Shown one piece after another: positions 53,068 through 62,078 of a stretch of DNA of 64,000 nt (positions are counted from its first letter, which is position 1; each line of letters starts with the position of its first letter). A model generated the notes under the pieces. It was given only the letters and a program-made list of their open reading frames with translations. It made no database searches and was not told the origin of the DNA. This DNA is from an uncultured Caulobacteraceae bacterium (GTDB lineage Bacteria > Pseudomonadota > Alphaproteobacteria > Caulobacterales > Caulobacteraceae). Where the stretch lies: positions 1 to 64,000 of the forward strand of contig CAIYVC010000116.1 in the NCBI GenBank assembly GCA_903929535.1, given 5' to 3'. The position numbers and the translations under genes are program-made.

Positions 53068-54669
53068 CTAATGGAACAGCACCGCCGCCTTGGTGAGCGT
53101 GATCCACACACCCCAGGCCAGCGGCAGCACAACCAGGGCCCAGGCGATGGCGGTCATGCCGTCGAACCGGCCCCGGCCGATGCCGCCGCCCTGGCTGGTT
53201 GAGCCGGAGGCGGTCGCCGAGGCTTCGTCGTGGCCCATATGCCAGCGCTCCGACACCGGGCGCACCATCAGGTTGGCCAGGAAACCCACCACCAGCAGCC
53301 CGGCCAGGATCAGGAAGATCGGCGGATAGATGCCGGCGCGCGGCGCGTTGGCGGCGATGGCCTTGTCGCGCAGAACCGTGACGATGAAGGGGCCCAGCAC
53401 CCCCGCCGTGGACCAGGCGGTCAGCAGCCGCCCGTGGATGGCGCCGACGAACTGGGTCCCGAACACGTCGGCCAGATAGGCTGGCACGGTGGCGAAGCCG
53501 CCGCCGTACATCGAGGTGGTGACGGCGAAGGACAGGACGAATACGCCCAGGATGGCCGCCGTGGCGGCCCCGTTGGCGACGGCGCCGAACATCACCGCTC
53601 CCAGCGCCAGCATGATGGCGTAGGTGGTCTTGCGGCCCAGGCGGTCGGAGATCGAGGCCCAGAAGAAACGGCCGCCGATGTTGAACAGGCTGAGCAGGCC
53701 GACGAAGCCGGCGGCGACCGCCGCGGCGGCCTTCTTCTGGCCGTCGTCGAGATTGGCGAAGGAGATGGCGGGAGCGCCGGCCAGCCGCCCGCCGAAGATC
53801 TCCTGGATCATGGGCGAGGCCACCCCGATGATGCCGATCGAGGCGGAGACGTTGAGCAGCAGCACGGTCCAGATCAGCCAGAACTGGGGCGTCTTGTGCG
53901 CGTCCCTCAGGTGCACATTGAAGCCTGAGACCAGGCGCTTGGAGGCGGCGGGCGCGGTCCAGCCCTCGGGGTTCCAGTCGGCCGGGGGTACACGGAAGCT
54001 GAGGGCTCCGCCCAGCATGAAGACGAGATAACCGGCGGCCAGCACCAGCAGGGTCTGCCAGACGCCGACCTGGGTCGCGCTGCCGAAATGCTTCATCAGG
54101 ATGTCGGCCAGGGGCGAACCGATCAGGGCGCCGCCGCCGAAGCCCATGATGGCCATGCCGGTGGCCATGCCGCGCCGGTCGGGAAACCATTTGATCAGGG
54201 TCGAGACCGGGGTGATGTAGCCGAGCCCCAGGCCGATGCCGCCCAGGAGGCCCGCGCCCAGCCACAGCAGCCACAGCTGGTGGATCATGACGCCTACCGC
54301 GCCGATGGCGATGCCGCCGCACCAGCAGACCGCCGCGACCACCCCCGCCTTGCGCGGCCCGGCCTTCTCCAGCCAGCCGCCCCACAACGCCGCAGCCGAG
54401 CCCAGCACCACGAAGAACAGGCTATAGGTCCAGGTCAGGTCGCTGACCCGCCAGTCGCAGGTGGAGGTGGTGAGGGCCTGGCCCAGGGTCATGCCGGCGC
54501 AGGCGACCGACTTGGTGATGCCGAGCGAGCGGGACAGGGGCAGCCAGAAGACGCTGAAACCGTAGGCCATGCCGATGCAGAGGTGGATGGCGAGCGCGCA
54601 GGGCGGGATCAGCCAGCGGTTGAAGCCCGGCTTGGCGACGATGGTCTCGCGGTCGAGGAATCCGATCAT
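53068..54669 (-). CDS. OFA-family MFS transporter (oxalate/formate antiporter-like)
   Basis: 533 residues from ATG 54669 after GGGAGG. About 12-14 membrane helices with MFS loop motif FPDRRGMATGMAIMGFGGGALIGSPLA and GRFFWASISDRLGRKTTYA. The WLPLSRSLGITKS start and GLGLGYITPVSTLIKWFP are typical of the OFA (OxlT/YhjX) branch. Substrates in the branch are oxalate, formate, pyruvate or similar carboxylates. A hydrophobic helix follows a Ser/Gly linker at the C-terminus. Placement between fdsD and fdhD supports formate or a related acid. Confidence 0.88.
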   Translation of the reverse strand: MIGFLDRETIVAKPGFNRWLIPPCALAIHLCIGMAYGFSVFWLPLSRSLGITKSVACAGMTLGQALTTSTCDWRVSDLTWTYSLFFVVLGSAAALWGGWLEKAGPRKAGVVAAVCWCGGIAIGAVGVMIHQLWLLWLGAGLLGGIGLGLGYITPVSTLIKWFPDRRGMATGMAIMGFGGGALIGSPLADILMKHFGSATQVGVWQTLLVLAAGYLVFMLGGALSFRVPPADWNPEGWTAPAASKRLVSGFNVHLRDAHKTPQFWLIWTVLLLNVSASIGIIGVASPMIQEIFGGRLAGAPAISFANLDDGQKKAAAAVAAGFVGLLSLFNIGGRFFWASISDRLGRKTTYAIMLALGAVMFGAVANGAATAAILGVFVLSFAVTTSMYGGGFATVPAYLADVFGTQFVGAIHGRLLTAWSTAGVLGPFIVTVLRDKAIAANAPRAGIYPPIFLILAGLLVVGFLANLMVRPVSERWHMGHDEASATASGSTSQGGGIGRGRFDGMTAIAWALVVLPLAWGVWITLTKAAVLFH

Positions 54670-54748
54670 ATGCAGCCTCCCGTCACGCCTTCTGCCGAGG
54701 CGTTCGCGCCATGCTTCACCCCATCGGCGCCGGGGGTCAAATGCGCTG

Positions 54749-55000
54749 CTATTTCTGCAGGGCCGAGATGGCTTCCAGCGCCAGGGGTTCCAGGCCCGCG
54801 CCGCCGGCGGCGGCATGGTCGCGGATGCGCTGGCGCATGCGCGGGTCCCAGAAGTCGGCGATGTGCTTGGTCATGCCTTTGACCGCCTTGTCGTGCGGCT
54901 GGGAGACGAAGAACTTGCTGATCTGGTTGGCCATGTAGATCAGCCGCTCGCCGCTGGTGGTGGTGATGTGCTCGGCGTCGTCGAACAGGGAATGGGCCAT
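54749..55000 (-). CDS. fdsD: Formate dehydrogenase delta subunit
   Basis: 83 residues. LIYMANQISKFFVSQPHDKAVKGMTKHIADFWDPRMRQRI is the FdsD/FdhD-delta signature (MANQI..FF, W.P.MR). The small subunit is needed for assembly or activity of the NAD-dependent Mo formate dehydrogenase. It begins four bases after the fdsA stop. Confidence 0.93.
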   Translation of the reverse strand: MAHSLFDDAEHITTTSGERLIYMANQISKFFVSQPHDKAVKGMTKHIADFWDPRMRQRIRDHAAAGGAGLEPLALEAISALQK

Positions 55001-55004
55001 GGGA

Positions 55005-57911
55005 CTACTCCGCCGGTTCCGCGTTCACCCGGCGGCTCTCGCGGGCGAAGATGTCGTAGCGCTGCTGCCATTCGGTCGGGCCGTTGGCCAGGGTCACCTG
55101 CACCGCCGTAACCTTGTACTCGGGGCAGTTGGTCGCCCAGTCGGAGTAGTCGGTGGTGATGACGTTGGCCTGGGTCTCGGGGTGGTGGAAGGTCGTATAG
55201 ACCACCCCCGGCGCGACCTTCTCGGTGATCGTGGCGTGCAGAGCGATGGTGCCGGCGCGGCTGCGTAGCGTGACCAGATCGCCCTCGCGCACGCCCCGAT
55301 CCTCGGCGTCCTGCGGGTGCACCTCCAGCACGTCCTTCTCATGCCAGGTGGAGTTGGCAGTGCGGCGGGTCTGGGCGCCGACATTGTACTGGCTGAGGAT
55401 GCGGCCGGTGGTCAGCAGCAGCGGGAAGCGCGGCCCGACCTTCTCGTCGGTGGGCACATATTCGGTGAGCATGAAGCGGCCCTTGCCGCGCACGAACTTG
55501 TCGATGTGCATGGTCGGGGTGCCTTCCGGCGCCGCGTCGTTGCACGGCCACTGCACCGAGCCCTTTTCCTCCAGCATCTTGAACGAGACGTTGGCGAAGG
55601 TCGGGGTCAGGGCGGCGATCTCGTCCATGATCTGGGACGGGTGCTCGTAGGTCCAGTCCAGGCCCATCTCGCGGGCCAGCAGCTGGGTCACTTCCCAGTC
55701 GGCGTAGCCGTTCTTGGGCGTCATCACCTTGCGGATCAGCTGGATGCGCCGCTCGGCGTTGGTGAAGGTGCCGTCCTTTTCCAAGAAGGAGCAGCCTGGC
55801 AGGAAGACGTGGGCGAAGGTGGCGGTCTCGTTGAGGAACAGGTCCTGCACCACCAGGCATTCCAGCGCGGCGAGGCCGGCGGAGACGTGCACCGTGTCGG
55901 GGTCGGACTGGAGAATGTCCTCGCCCTGGACGTACATGCCCTTGAACACGCCATCGACGGCGGCGTCGAACATGTTGGGGATGCGCAGGCCCGGCTCGGC
56001 GTCCAGCTCCACGCCCCACATATCGCCGAACTGCTTGCGCACCACGTCGTTGGAGATGTGGCGGTAGCCGGCCAGCTCGTGCGGGAAGGAGCCCATATCG
56101 CAGGCGCCCTGGACGTTGTTCTGGCCGCGCAGCGGGTTCACGCCCACGCCCTTGCGGCCGATATTGCCGGTGGCCATGGCCAGGTTGGCGATGGCGATGA
56201 CGCAGGTCGAGCCCTGGCTGTGCTCGGTGACGCCCAGGCCGTAGTAGATGGCCGCTCGGCCGCCGGTGGCGTAGAGGCGCGCGGCGCCGCGCACGTCGGC
56301 GGGATTGACGCCGGTATGGGGCTCGGCGGCCTCGGGGCTGTGCTCGGGGCGGGCAACGAACTCCGCCCACTCCTGGAATTCCTCCCAGTCGCAGCGCTCG
56401 CGCACGAAGTCTTCCTGCACCAAGCCCTCGGTGACGATGACATGGGCCAGGGCGTTGAGCATGGCGACGTTGGTGGAGGGGCGCAGCGGCAGGTGGAAGT
56501 CGGCCTCGATATGGGCCGAGCGGACCAGGTCGGTCTTGCGCGGGTCGATCACGATCAGCTTCGCGCCCCCTCCTCCTTCAGAAATTGGGCGGATGCGCTG
56601 CTTCATGCGTGAAGCGAACACCGGGTGGGCGTCGGGCGGATTGGCGCCGATCACCAGGATCACATCGGTGTCCTCGACGCTGTCGAAGTCCTGGGTGCCG
56701 GCGGAGGTGCCGTAGGTCTGCGACAGGCCATAACCGGTGGGCGAGTGGCAGACGCGGGCGCAGGTATCGACGTTGTTGTTGCCGAAGCCCTGGCGGATCA
56801 GCTTCTGCACGAGGAAGCTTTCCTCGTTGGTGCAGCGGCTGGAGGTGATGCCGCCCACCGAGCGCTTGCCGTACTTGTCCTGGATGCGCTTGAACTCGCT
56901 GGCGGTATGGCGGATCGCCTCTTCCCAGCTGACTTCGTTCCAAGGCTCATGGATCGAGGCGCGGATCATCGGCTTGGTGATGCGCTCGCGGTGAGTGGCG
57001 TAGCCCCAGGCGAAGCGGCCCTTGACGCAGGAGTGGCCGCGGTTGGCCTTGCCGTCCTTCCAGGGGACCATGCGCACCAGGGTCTCGCCGCGCATCTCCG
57101 CCTTGAAGGTGCAGCCGACGCCGCAGTAGGCGCAGGTGGTGACCGCCGAATGTTCCGGCTGGCCGATGTCGATCACGGCCTTCTCGGTCAGGGTGGCGGT
57201 GGGGCAGGCCTGCACGCAGGCGCCGCAGGACACGCACTCGGACGACAGGAAGGGATCGTTCTGGCCGGGCGACACCCGGCTGTCGAGGCCGCGCCCGGAG
57301 ATGGTCAGGGCGAAGGTGCCCTGCACCTCGTCGCAGGCCCGCACGCAGCGATTGCAGACGATGCACTTGGACGGATCGTAGGTGAAATAGGGGTTGGTCT
57401 CGTCCTTCTTGAGGAAGTCCGGATTGGCCTGACCGTCCTTCTTGGCGAAGACGTGATTGCGCCCCTCGTAGCCGTAACGGACCTCGCGCAGACCGACCTG
57501 CCCAGCCACATCCTGCAGTTCGCAGTCGCCATTGGCGGCGCAGGTCAGGCAGTCCAGCGGGTGGTCGGAGATGTAGAGCTCCATGACCCCGTTGCGCAGG
57601 CGCTTCAGCTTGTCGGTCTGGGTATGAACGACGATGCCGTTGGCCACCGGAGTGGTGCAGGAGGCGGGCGTGCCGTTGCGTCCATCGATCTCGATCAGGC
57701 ACATCCGGCAGGAGCCGAAGGCCTCCATGTTGTCGGTGGCGCAGAGCTTGGGGATGGTGGTGCCGGCCAGCTGCGCCGCGCGCATGATCGAGGTGCCCTC
57801 GGGCACGGTCACTGACTGGCCGTCGATGGTCAGGGTGACGGAGGCGACCGCCAAGCCGTCCGGGACGCGCGGAGCCGGGGTGCCGTAATCGATCTCTTTG
57901 ATGAGCGCCAT
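55005..57911 (-). CDS. fdsA: NAD-dependent formate dehydrogenase alpha subunit (Mo/bis-MGD, Fe-S)
   Basis: 968 residues. The catalytic subunit oxidises formate to CO2. N-terminal [2Fe-2S] domain (KLCATDNMEAFGSCRMC), a His/Cys cluster (HPLDCLTCAANGDC), two ferredoxin clusters (CIVCNRCVRAC, CVSCGACVQAC), CAYCGVGC, then the molybdopterin domains with ARVCHSPTGYG, where Cys (not selenocysteine) ligates Mo, and a C-terminal MopB domain (VGAQTRRTANSTWHEKD). It lies between fdsB and fdsD with gaps of four bases. Confidence 0.96.
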   Translation of the reverse strand: MALIKEIDYGTPAPRVPDGLAVASVTLTIDGQSVTVPEGTSIMRAAQLAGTTIPKLCATDNMEAFGSCRMCLIEIDGRNGTPASCTTPVANGIVVHTQTDKLKRLRNGVMELYISDHPLDCLTCAANGDCELQDVAGQVGLREVRYGYEGRNHVFAKKDGQANPDFLKKDETNPYFTYDPSKCIVCNRCVRACDEVQGTFALTISGRGLDSRVSPGQNDPFLSSECVSCGACVQACPTATLTEKAVIDIGQPEHSAVTTCAYCGVGCTFKAEMRGETLVRMVPWKDGKANRGHSCVKGRFAWGYATHRERITKPMIRASIHEPWNEVSWEEAIRHTASEFKRIQDKYGKRSVGGITSSRCTNEESFLVQKLIRQGFGNNNVDTCARVCHSPTGYGLSQTYGTSAGTQDFDSVEDTDVILVIGANPPDAHPVFASRMKQRIRPISEGGGGAKLIVIDPRKTDLVRSAHIEADFHLPLRPSTNVAMLNALAHVIVTEGLVQEDFVRERCDWEEFQEWAEFVARPEHSPEAAEPHTGVNPADVRGAARLYATGGRAAIYYGLGVTEHSQGSTCVIAIANLAMATGNIGRKGVGVNPLRGQNNVQGACDMGSFPHELAGYRHISNDVVRKQFGDMWGVELDAEPGLRIPNMFDAAVDGVFKGMYVQGEDILQSDPDTVHVSAGLAALECLVVQDLFLNETATFAHVFLPGCSFLEKDGTFTNAERRIQLIRKVMTPKNGYADWEVTQLLAREMGLDWTYEHPSQIMDEIAALTPTFANVSFKMLEEKGSVQWPCNDAAPEGTPTMHIDKFVRGKGRFMLTEYVPTDEKVGPRFPLLLTTGRILSQYNVGAQTRRTANSTWHEKDVLEVHPQDAEDRGVREGDLVTLRSRAGTIALHATITEKVAPGVVYTTFHHPETQANVITTDYSDWATNCPEYKVTAVQVTLANGPTEWQQRYDIFARESRRVNAEPAE

Positions 57912-57915
57912 GGTT

Positions 57916-59472
57916 CTACTCCGCCGCCTCGAGCTGGGGCTTGGGCCTGCCGAAATCTTCGGGGAAATGGGTCAGGGCGCTCATCACCGGATAGGGGGTG
58001 AAGCCCCCCAAGGCGCAGAGCGATCCCAGCTTCATGGTGTGGCAGAGGTCCTCGATCAGCACGAGGTTGGCCTCCGCGTCTTCGCCCGCCGCGATCTTGT
58101 CCAGCACCTCGACCCCGCGAGTCGAGCCGATGCGGCAGGGCGTGCACTTGCCGCAGCTTTCCACGGCGCAGAACTCCATGGCGAAACGGGCCTGTTTCAG
58201 CATGTCGGCAGTGTCGTCGAACACTGTGACCCCGGCGTGGCCGATCAGCCCGTCCTTGGCCGCGAAGGCCTCGTAGTCGAAGGGGGTGTCGAACAGGGAC
58301 GGCGGGAAATAGGCGCCCAGCGGCCCGCCCACCTGGACAGCCCGCACCGGGCGTCCGGAGTCCGTGCCGCCGCCGATGACGTTGACGATCTCGCCCAGGG
58401 TCACGCCGAAGGGGGTCTCGTAGAGGCCGCCGTTCTTGATGTTGCCGGCCAGCTGGATCGGCATGGTCCCGCGCGAACGGCCCATCCCATAGTCGCGGTA
58501 GGCGGCGAAGCCCTCGGCCAGGATGTAGGGGACGGCGGCCAGGGACAGGACGTTGTTGATCACGGTGGGCTTGCCGAACAGGCCCTTGTGCGCCGGCAGC
58601 GGCGGCTTGGCGCGGACCAGGCCCCGCTTGCCCTCCAGGCTCTCCAGCAGTGAGGTCTCTTCGCCGCAGACATAGGCGCCCGCGCCCATGCGCACTTCCA
58701 TGTCGAAGTCGTAAGCGCCGCCGCCGATCCCCTTACCCAGCAGCCCGCGCTTCCTGGCGGTGAGGATGGTCTGCTCCATCGCCGTGACGGCGAAGGGGTA
58801 TTCGGAGCGGATGTAGACGTAGCCCATGGTCGCGCCCACCGCGATGCCGGCGATGGCCATGCCCTCGATCAGCTGGAAGGGGTCGCCTTCCATGACCATG
58901 CGGTCGGCGAAGGTGCCGCTGTCGCCCTCATCGGCGTTGCAGACGATGTACTTCTTCGAACCCGCAGCTTCGGCCACGGTCTTCCACTTGATGCCGGTGG
59001 GGAAACCCGCCCCGCCGCGCCCGCGCAGGCCCGACTGGAACACCTCGTCGACGATGGCCACGGGGCCCAGCTCCAGCGCCCGCTTCAGCCCCTTCATGCC
59101 GCCGTGGGCGACATAGTCGTCGAACGACAGGGGATCGCTGATCCCGTTGCGGGCGAAGGTCAGCCGGGTCTGGCTCTTGAAGAAGGGCAGCTCCTCGGGC
59201 TTGCCGACGCATTTGGCGTGGGGTTTGCCTTCGAACAGGCCCGCCTCGACCAGCGCCTTCACGTCTTCCGGAAACACCGGGCCGTAGCCGATGCGGCCGT
59301 CCGCCGTCTCGATCTCCACCAGAGGTTCGATTGGGAACAGGCCGCGCGAGCCGTTGCGGACGATCTCGATGGCCATCGACCGCTTGGCCGCTTCCAGCGC
59401 CAGAGCGCCGCAGACCTCGTCGGCGCCGAGCGCCACCGAACACATGTCGCCGGGAACGAAGACGCGGATCAT
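57916..59472 (-). CDS. fdsB: NAD-dependent formate dehydrogenase beta subunit (NuoF-like)
   Basis: 518 residues from ATG 59472 (ATGA with fdsG). A short thioredoxin-like N-domain precedes the NuoF-like FMN/NADH module: GLRGRGGAGFPTGIKWKTV, CNADEGDSGTFADRMVMEGDP, GAGAYVCGEETSLLESLEG; the C-terminal [4Fe-4S] cluster is in ESCGKCTPCRIG. It passes electrons from FdsA to NAD+. Confidence 0.96.
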   Translation of the reverse strand: MIRVFVPGDMCSVALGADEVCGALALEAAKRSMAIEIVRNGSRGLFPIEPLVEIETADGRIGYGPVFPEDVKALVEAGLFEGKPHAKCVGKPEELPFFKSQTRLTFARNGISDPLSFDDYVAHGGMKGLKRALELGPVAIVDEVFQSGLRGRGGAGFPTGIKWKTVAEAAGSKKYIVCNADEGDSGTFADRMVMEGDPFQLIEGMAIAGIAVGATMGYVYIRSEYPFAVTAMEQTILTARKRGLLGKGIGGGAYDFDMEVRMGAGAYVCGEETSLLESLEGKRGLVRAKPPLPAHKGLFGKPTVINNVLSLAAVPYILAEGFAAYRDYGMGRSRGTMPIQLAGNIKNGGLYETPFGVTLGEIVNVIGGGTDSGRPVRAVQVGGPLGAYFPPSLFDTPFDYEAFAAKDGLIGHAGVTVFDDTADMLKQARFAMEFCAVESCGKCTPCRIGSTRGVEVLDKIAAGEDAEANLVLIEDLCHTMKLGSLCALGGFTPYPVMSALTHFPEDFGRPKPQLEAAE

Positions 59473-59945
59473 CGCACCGTCTCCGCCATCAGGGCGTCGA
59501 ACCGGTCGGGCGTCAGGCGCGCGTGTGGGCGTCCGTCCACCAGGGCGTTGGGGCCAGAGGCGCATAGGCCCAGGCAGTAGATGGGTTCGAGCGACACGGC
59601 GCCGTGGGTATGGCCATGCGCGTCGATCTTGGTCCCCAGCTTCTGTTCGGCGTGGGCGGTCAGGGCGACGCTGCCGCGGGCCTGGCAGGCCTCGGCCTGG
59701 CACAGCTTGACCACGTGGCGCGGAGCCGGGTGGCGGCGGAAGTCGTGGTAGAAGGTCAGGGTCCCGTGCACGTCGGCGCGCGACAGGTTGAGAATCCCGG
59801 CGATCAGGGGCACGGCCTCGTCAGGCACCCAGCCGAAGGTGCGCACCAGAGCGTGCAGGATGGGCATCAGCGCGCCTTCCTTGTCCGCTTCCGCGCCGAT
59901 CACCTCGACGGCTTTTTCGGGACTCCAGGCGATATAGTCGGGCAT
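59469..59945 (-). CDS. fdsG: NAD-dependent formate dehydrogenase gamma subunit (NuoE-like)
   Basis: 158 residues from ATG 59945, with GGAG six bases upstream; a longer start is less likely. The NuoE-like fold binds a [2Fe-2S] cluster through CQAEACQARG and CLGLCASGP. MPILHALVRTFGWVPDEAVPLIA and GTLTFYHDFRRHP are typical. It is the first structural gene, immediately after a LysR-type box. Confidence 0.95.
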   Translation of the reverse strand: MPDYIAWSPEKAVEVIGAEADKEGALMPILHALVRTFGWVPDEAVPLIAGILNLSRADVHGTLTFYHDFRRHPAPRHVVKLCQAEACQARGSVALTAHAEQKLGTKIDAHGHTHGAVSLEPIYCLGLCASGPNALVDGRPHARLTPDRFDALMAETVR

Positions 59946-60013
59946 GGCCACTCCGGTCGTTGGGACCACAAAGCGCCGATGACGGCATTAATCAACGCCG
60001 AATCTATATGTCT

Positions 60014-60032
60014 TGATAGGTAGAGACTATCA
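60014..60032. promoter_or_regulatory. LysR-type regulator box upstream of fdsG
   Basis: TGATAG-N7-CTATCA, a perfect 6-bp dyad containing ATAG-N7-CTAT, i.e. the T-N11-A motif bound by LysR regulators. It overlaps the stop codon of the LysR gene and lies about 70 bases before the fdsG start, in a local AT-rich stretch that could hold the fds promoter. Confidence 0.6.
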
Positions 60033-60926
60033 GCCTTGTAATTGCTGACCTAATTCCCGCGCCGCAACCCCTAGGGCGCGCACCAAGGGGGTCATGGGCT
60101 CGCGGTCGGAGACCAGCAGACCGACGCTATGGGTCATCACCGGATCGACGATCGGCAGGCGGCGGACGTTGGAGCCCAGAGCGATGGCGTCGATCAGCAC
60201 CGGCGGCATGATGCTGGCCCAGCGCCCGGACGACACCAGGGCGGCCATCACCAGGCTGGAATTGGTTTCGGTGGAGACCACCGCCGGGCCGCCGGCATGA
60301 TCCAGCAGCATCTGGTCGACGATGCGGCGGTTCTGCATGTCGGAAGTGAACAGGCACAGCGGCAGCTCCGACAGCTCGGCCCAGCGCACCTCGCTGCGCC
60401 CGAAGAACAGGCCGTCGGTGGCGGTCACCAGGCGATAGGCCTCCGCATAGATGGGGGTGGCGGCCATGCCGGGCGCAGGCTCGGACTCCAGATAGGTGAG
60501 GCCGCCGTCGACCTGGAAGTCGGCGATCATGCTGGCGATAGCCTTGGAGGAGGCGGACTGGATCGAGAAGCTGACCCCCGCGTGCCGCTCAGCCAGGGTG
60601 GTGCAAAGGCGCGCCGCGATGGGCAGGGCGGTGGGGATGCAGGCCAGGCGGATGACCCCCGCCACGCCCCGCTTCAGGACATCGATCTCCTGGCGCATGG
60701 CGTGGGCGTCGCCGGTCATGCGCCGCGCCCAGTCCAGCACCCGCTCGCCCTCCGGCGTCAGACCGACATAGCGTGACCCCCGGTTGACCAGGGCGGCGCC
60801 GAGCGTCTCCTCCAGCGCCCGGATGCCCGCCGAAAGGGTCGGCTGGGTCACCCCGCAGGCCTCCGCGGCGCGGCGGAAATGCCGCTCGCGGGCCAGGGCG
60901 ATCAGGAACTCGAACTTCTCCAGCAT
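60030..60926 (-). CDS. LysR-family regulator, probable control of fds genes
   Basis: 298 residues from ATG 60926 (ATGs at 60953 and 60962 are possible; none has a clear ribosome site). The winged helix-turn-helix (RAAEACGVTQPTLSAGIRALEETLGAALVNRG) begins near residue 15. The effector domain follows from ~90. Unlike many LysR genes it is on the same strand as its presumed targets, 84 bases before fdsG. FdsR-type proteins in other alphaproteobacteria regulate the same operon. Confidence 0.9.
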   Translation of the reverse strand: MLEKFEFLIALARERHFRRAAEACGVTQPTLSAGIRALEETLGAALVNRGSRYVGLTPEGERVLDWARRMTGDAHAMRQEIDVLKRGVAGVIRLACIPTALPIAARLCTTLAERHAGVSFSIQSASSKAIASMIADFQVDGGLTYLESEPAPGMAATPIYAEAYRLVTATDGLFFGRSEVRWAELSELPLCLFTSDMQNRRIVDQMLLDHAGGPAVVSTETNSSLVMAALVSSGRWASIMPPVLIDAIALGSNVRRLPIVDPVMTHSVGLLVSDREPMTPLVRALGVAARELGQQLQG

Positions 60927-60986
60927 GAGGCGGAGGCTACGGGGGTCCGGCATCGGCGGCAATCTTGTGCGCTACCGCTTCGCTGC

Positions 60987-62078
60987 ATGAGCGCGTATCG
61001 TCTCCCCGTGCAAGAGACAGCCGTTCAAATGGCGGATGCCGCTCCCGACTGGTCGCTGCCGGCTTGGCCGGTGTTCGGCGTGCAGTCGGACGTGCGCTCC
61101 GCGCTGGCCTCGGCGCTGGACGCCGGACGCGCCGCGGTCCTTGCCACTCTGCACACCCACGAGGGCGCAGCGCCGCTGGGCGAGGGCGCGCAGATTCTGT
61201 TCGATCAGGGCGCGGTGGCTGGTTTCCTGTCGGGCGGCTGCGTCGAGGGCGATGTGGCCCTGCACGCTCAGGACGTCCTGGCCGACGACGCGCCGCGCTG
61301 GCTGGTCTATGGCCGAGGCGGACCGGCGGATATCCAGCTTCTGTGCGGCTCGCGCATCGAGGTGCTGGTGGAGCGGATCGGGCCGGATGACGAGGCCGCC
61401 CATCGTCTGCAGGCTCTAGCGGCCGAGCGCCGTCCCGCCCTGTGGCTCAGCGACGGCCGCGCTCATGTCTGCCTGGCGCAGGGAGAAGCGGGCGAGGGCC
61501 TGTCCGAGCCTCTGCGCGCGGCCCTGGCCAAGGCGCTGGAAAAGCCCGCCGCCACCGGTTTCGCCGAGGGCGCCATCTTCCGCCGCCACGCCCCGCGTCT
61601 GCGTCTGGTGGTGGTCGGCGGCGACCCGATTACCCTGGCGGTGGCCAAGCTGGCGTCGGAGGCCGGGTTCGAGACGGCCCTGGTGCGGCCTAAGGGCCCC
61701 TCCGCCCCGCCGCCCCTGCCGGGCGTGCGCTATTTCCGGGGCGAGCCCGCAGAAGCCTTCGCCGCCCTGGACCTCGACCCCTGGACGGCCGTGGCCATCG
61801 CCACCCATGACATCGACATCGATCACGCCGCCCTCTGCGCCGTCCTGCCCAGCGCGGCCGGCTACATCGGGGCGTTGGGCAGCCGCCGCCGCCTGCCCGA
61901 GCGGATCGCCCGCCTGCAGTTGGCCGGGCTGGCCGAGGCCGACATCGCCAAGCTGCACGCCCCCATCGGCCTCAACATCGGCGCCCGCTCGCCCTGGGAG
62001 GTGGCCGTCTCGGTGATCGCCGAGGTCATCCAGGCGCTGAAGGCGCAGGAGGCCGCGCGGGCCTGGACCGCGTCTTGA
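60987..62078 (+). CDS. XdhC/CoxI-family molybdoenzyme maturation protein
   Basis: 363 residues from ATG 60987; ATG 61029 is an alternative and neither has a strong ribosome site. The XdhC-CoxI domain has GFLSGGCVEGDVALHA and the C-terminal Rossmann part has RLVVVGGDPITLAVAKLASEAGFE, AIATHDIDIDHAAL, YIGALGSRRRLPERI and LHAPIGLNIGARSPWEVAVSVIAE. XdhC proteins bind and sulfurate Moco for xanthine-dehydrogenase-type enzymes; no such enzyme is nearby. Its stop overlaps the next start. Confidence 0.9.
   Translation: MSAYRLPVQETAVQMADAAPDWSLPAWPVFGVQSDVRSALASALDAGRAAVLATLHTHEGAAPLGEGAQILFDQGAVAGFLSGGCVEGDVALHAQDVLADDAPRWLVYGRGGPADIQLLCGSRIEVLVERIGPDDEAAHRLQALAAERRPALWLSDGRAHVCLAQGEAGEGLSEPLRAALAKALEKPAATGFAEGAIFRRHAPRLRLVVVGGDPITLAVAKLASEAGFETALVRPKGPSAPPPLPGVRYFRGEPAEAFAALDLDPWTAVAIATHDIDIDHAALCAVLPSAAGYIGALGSRRRLPERIARLQLAGLAEADIAKLHAPIGLNIGARSPWEVAVSVIAEVIQALKAQEAARAWTAS

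Noticed and set aside
56740-56800. Selenocysteine in formate dehydrogenase alpha
   Set aside because: The active-site codon reads Cys (ARVCHSPT); there is no in-frame TGA.
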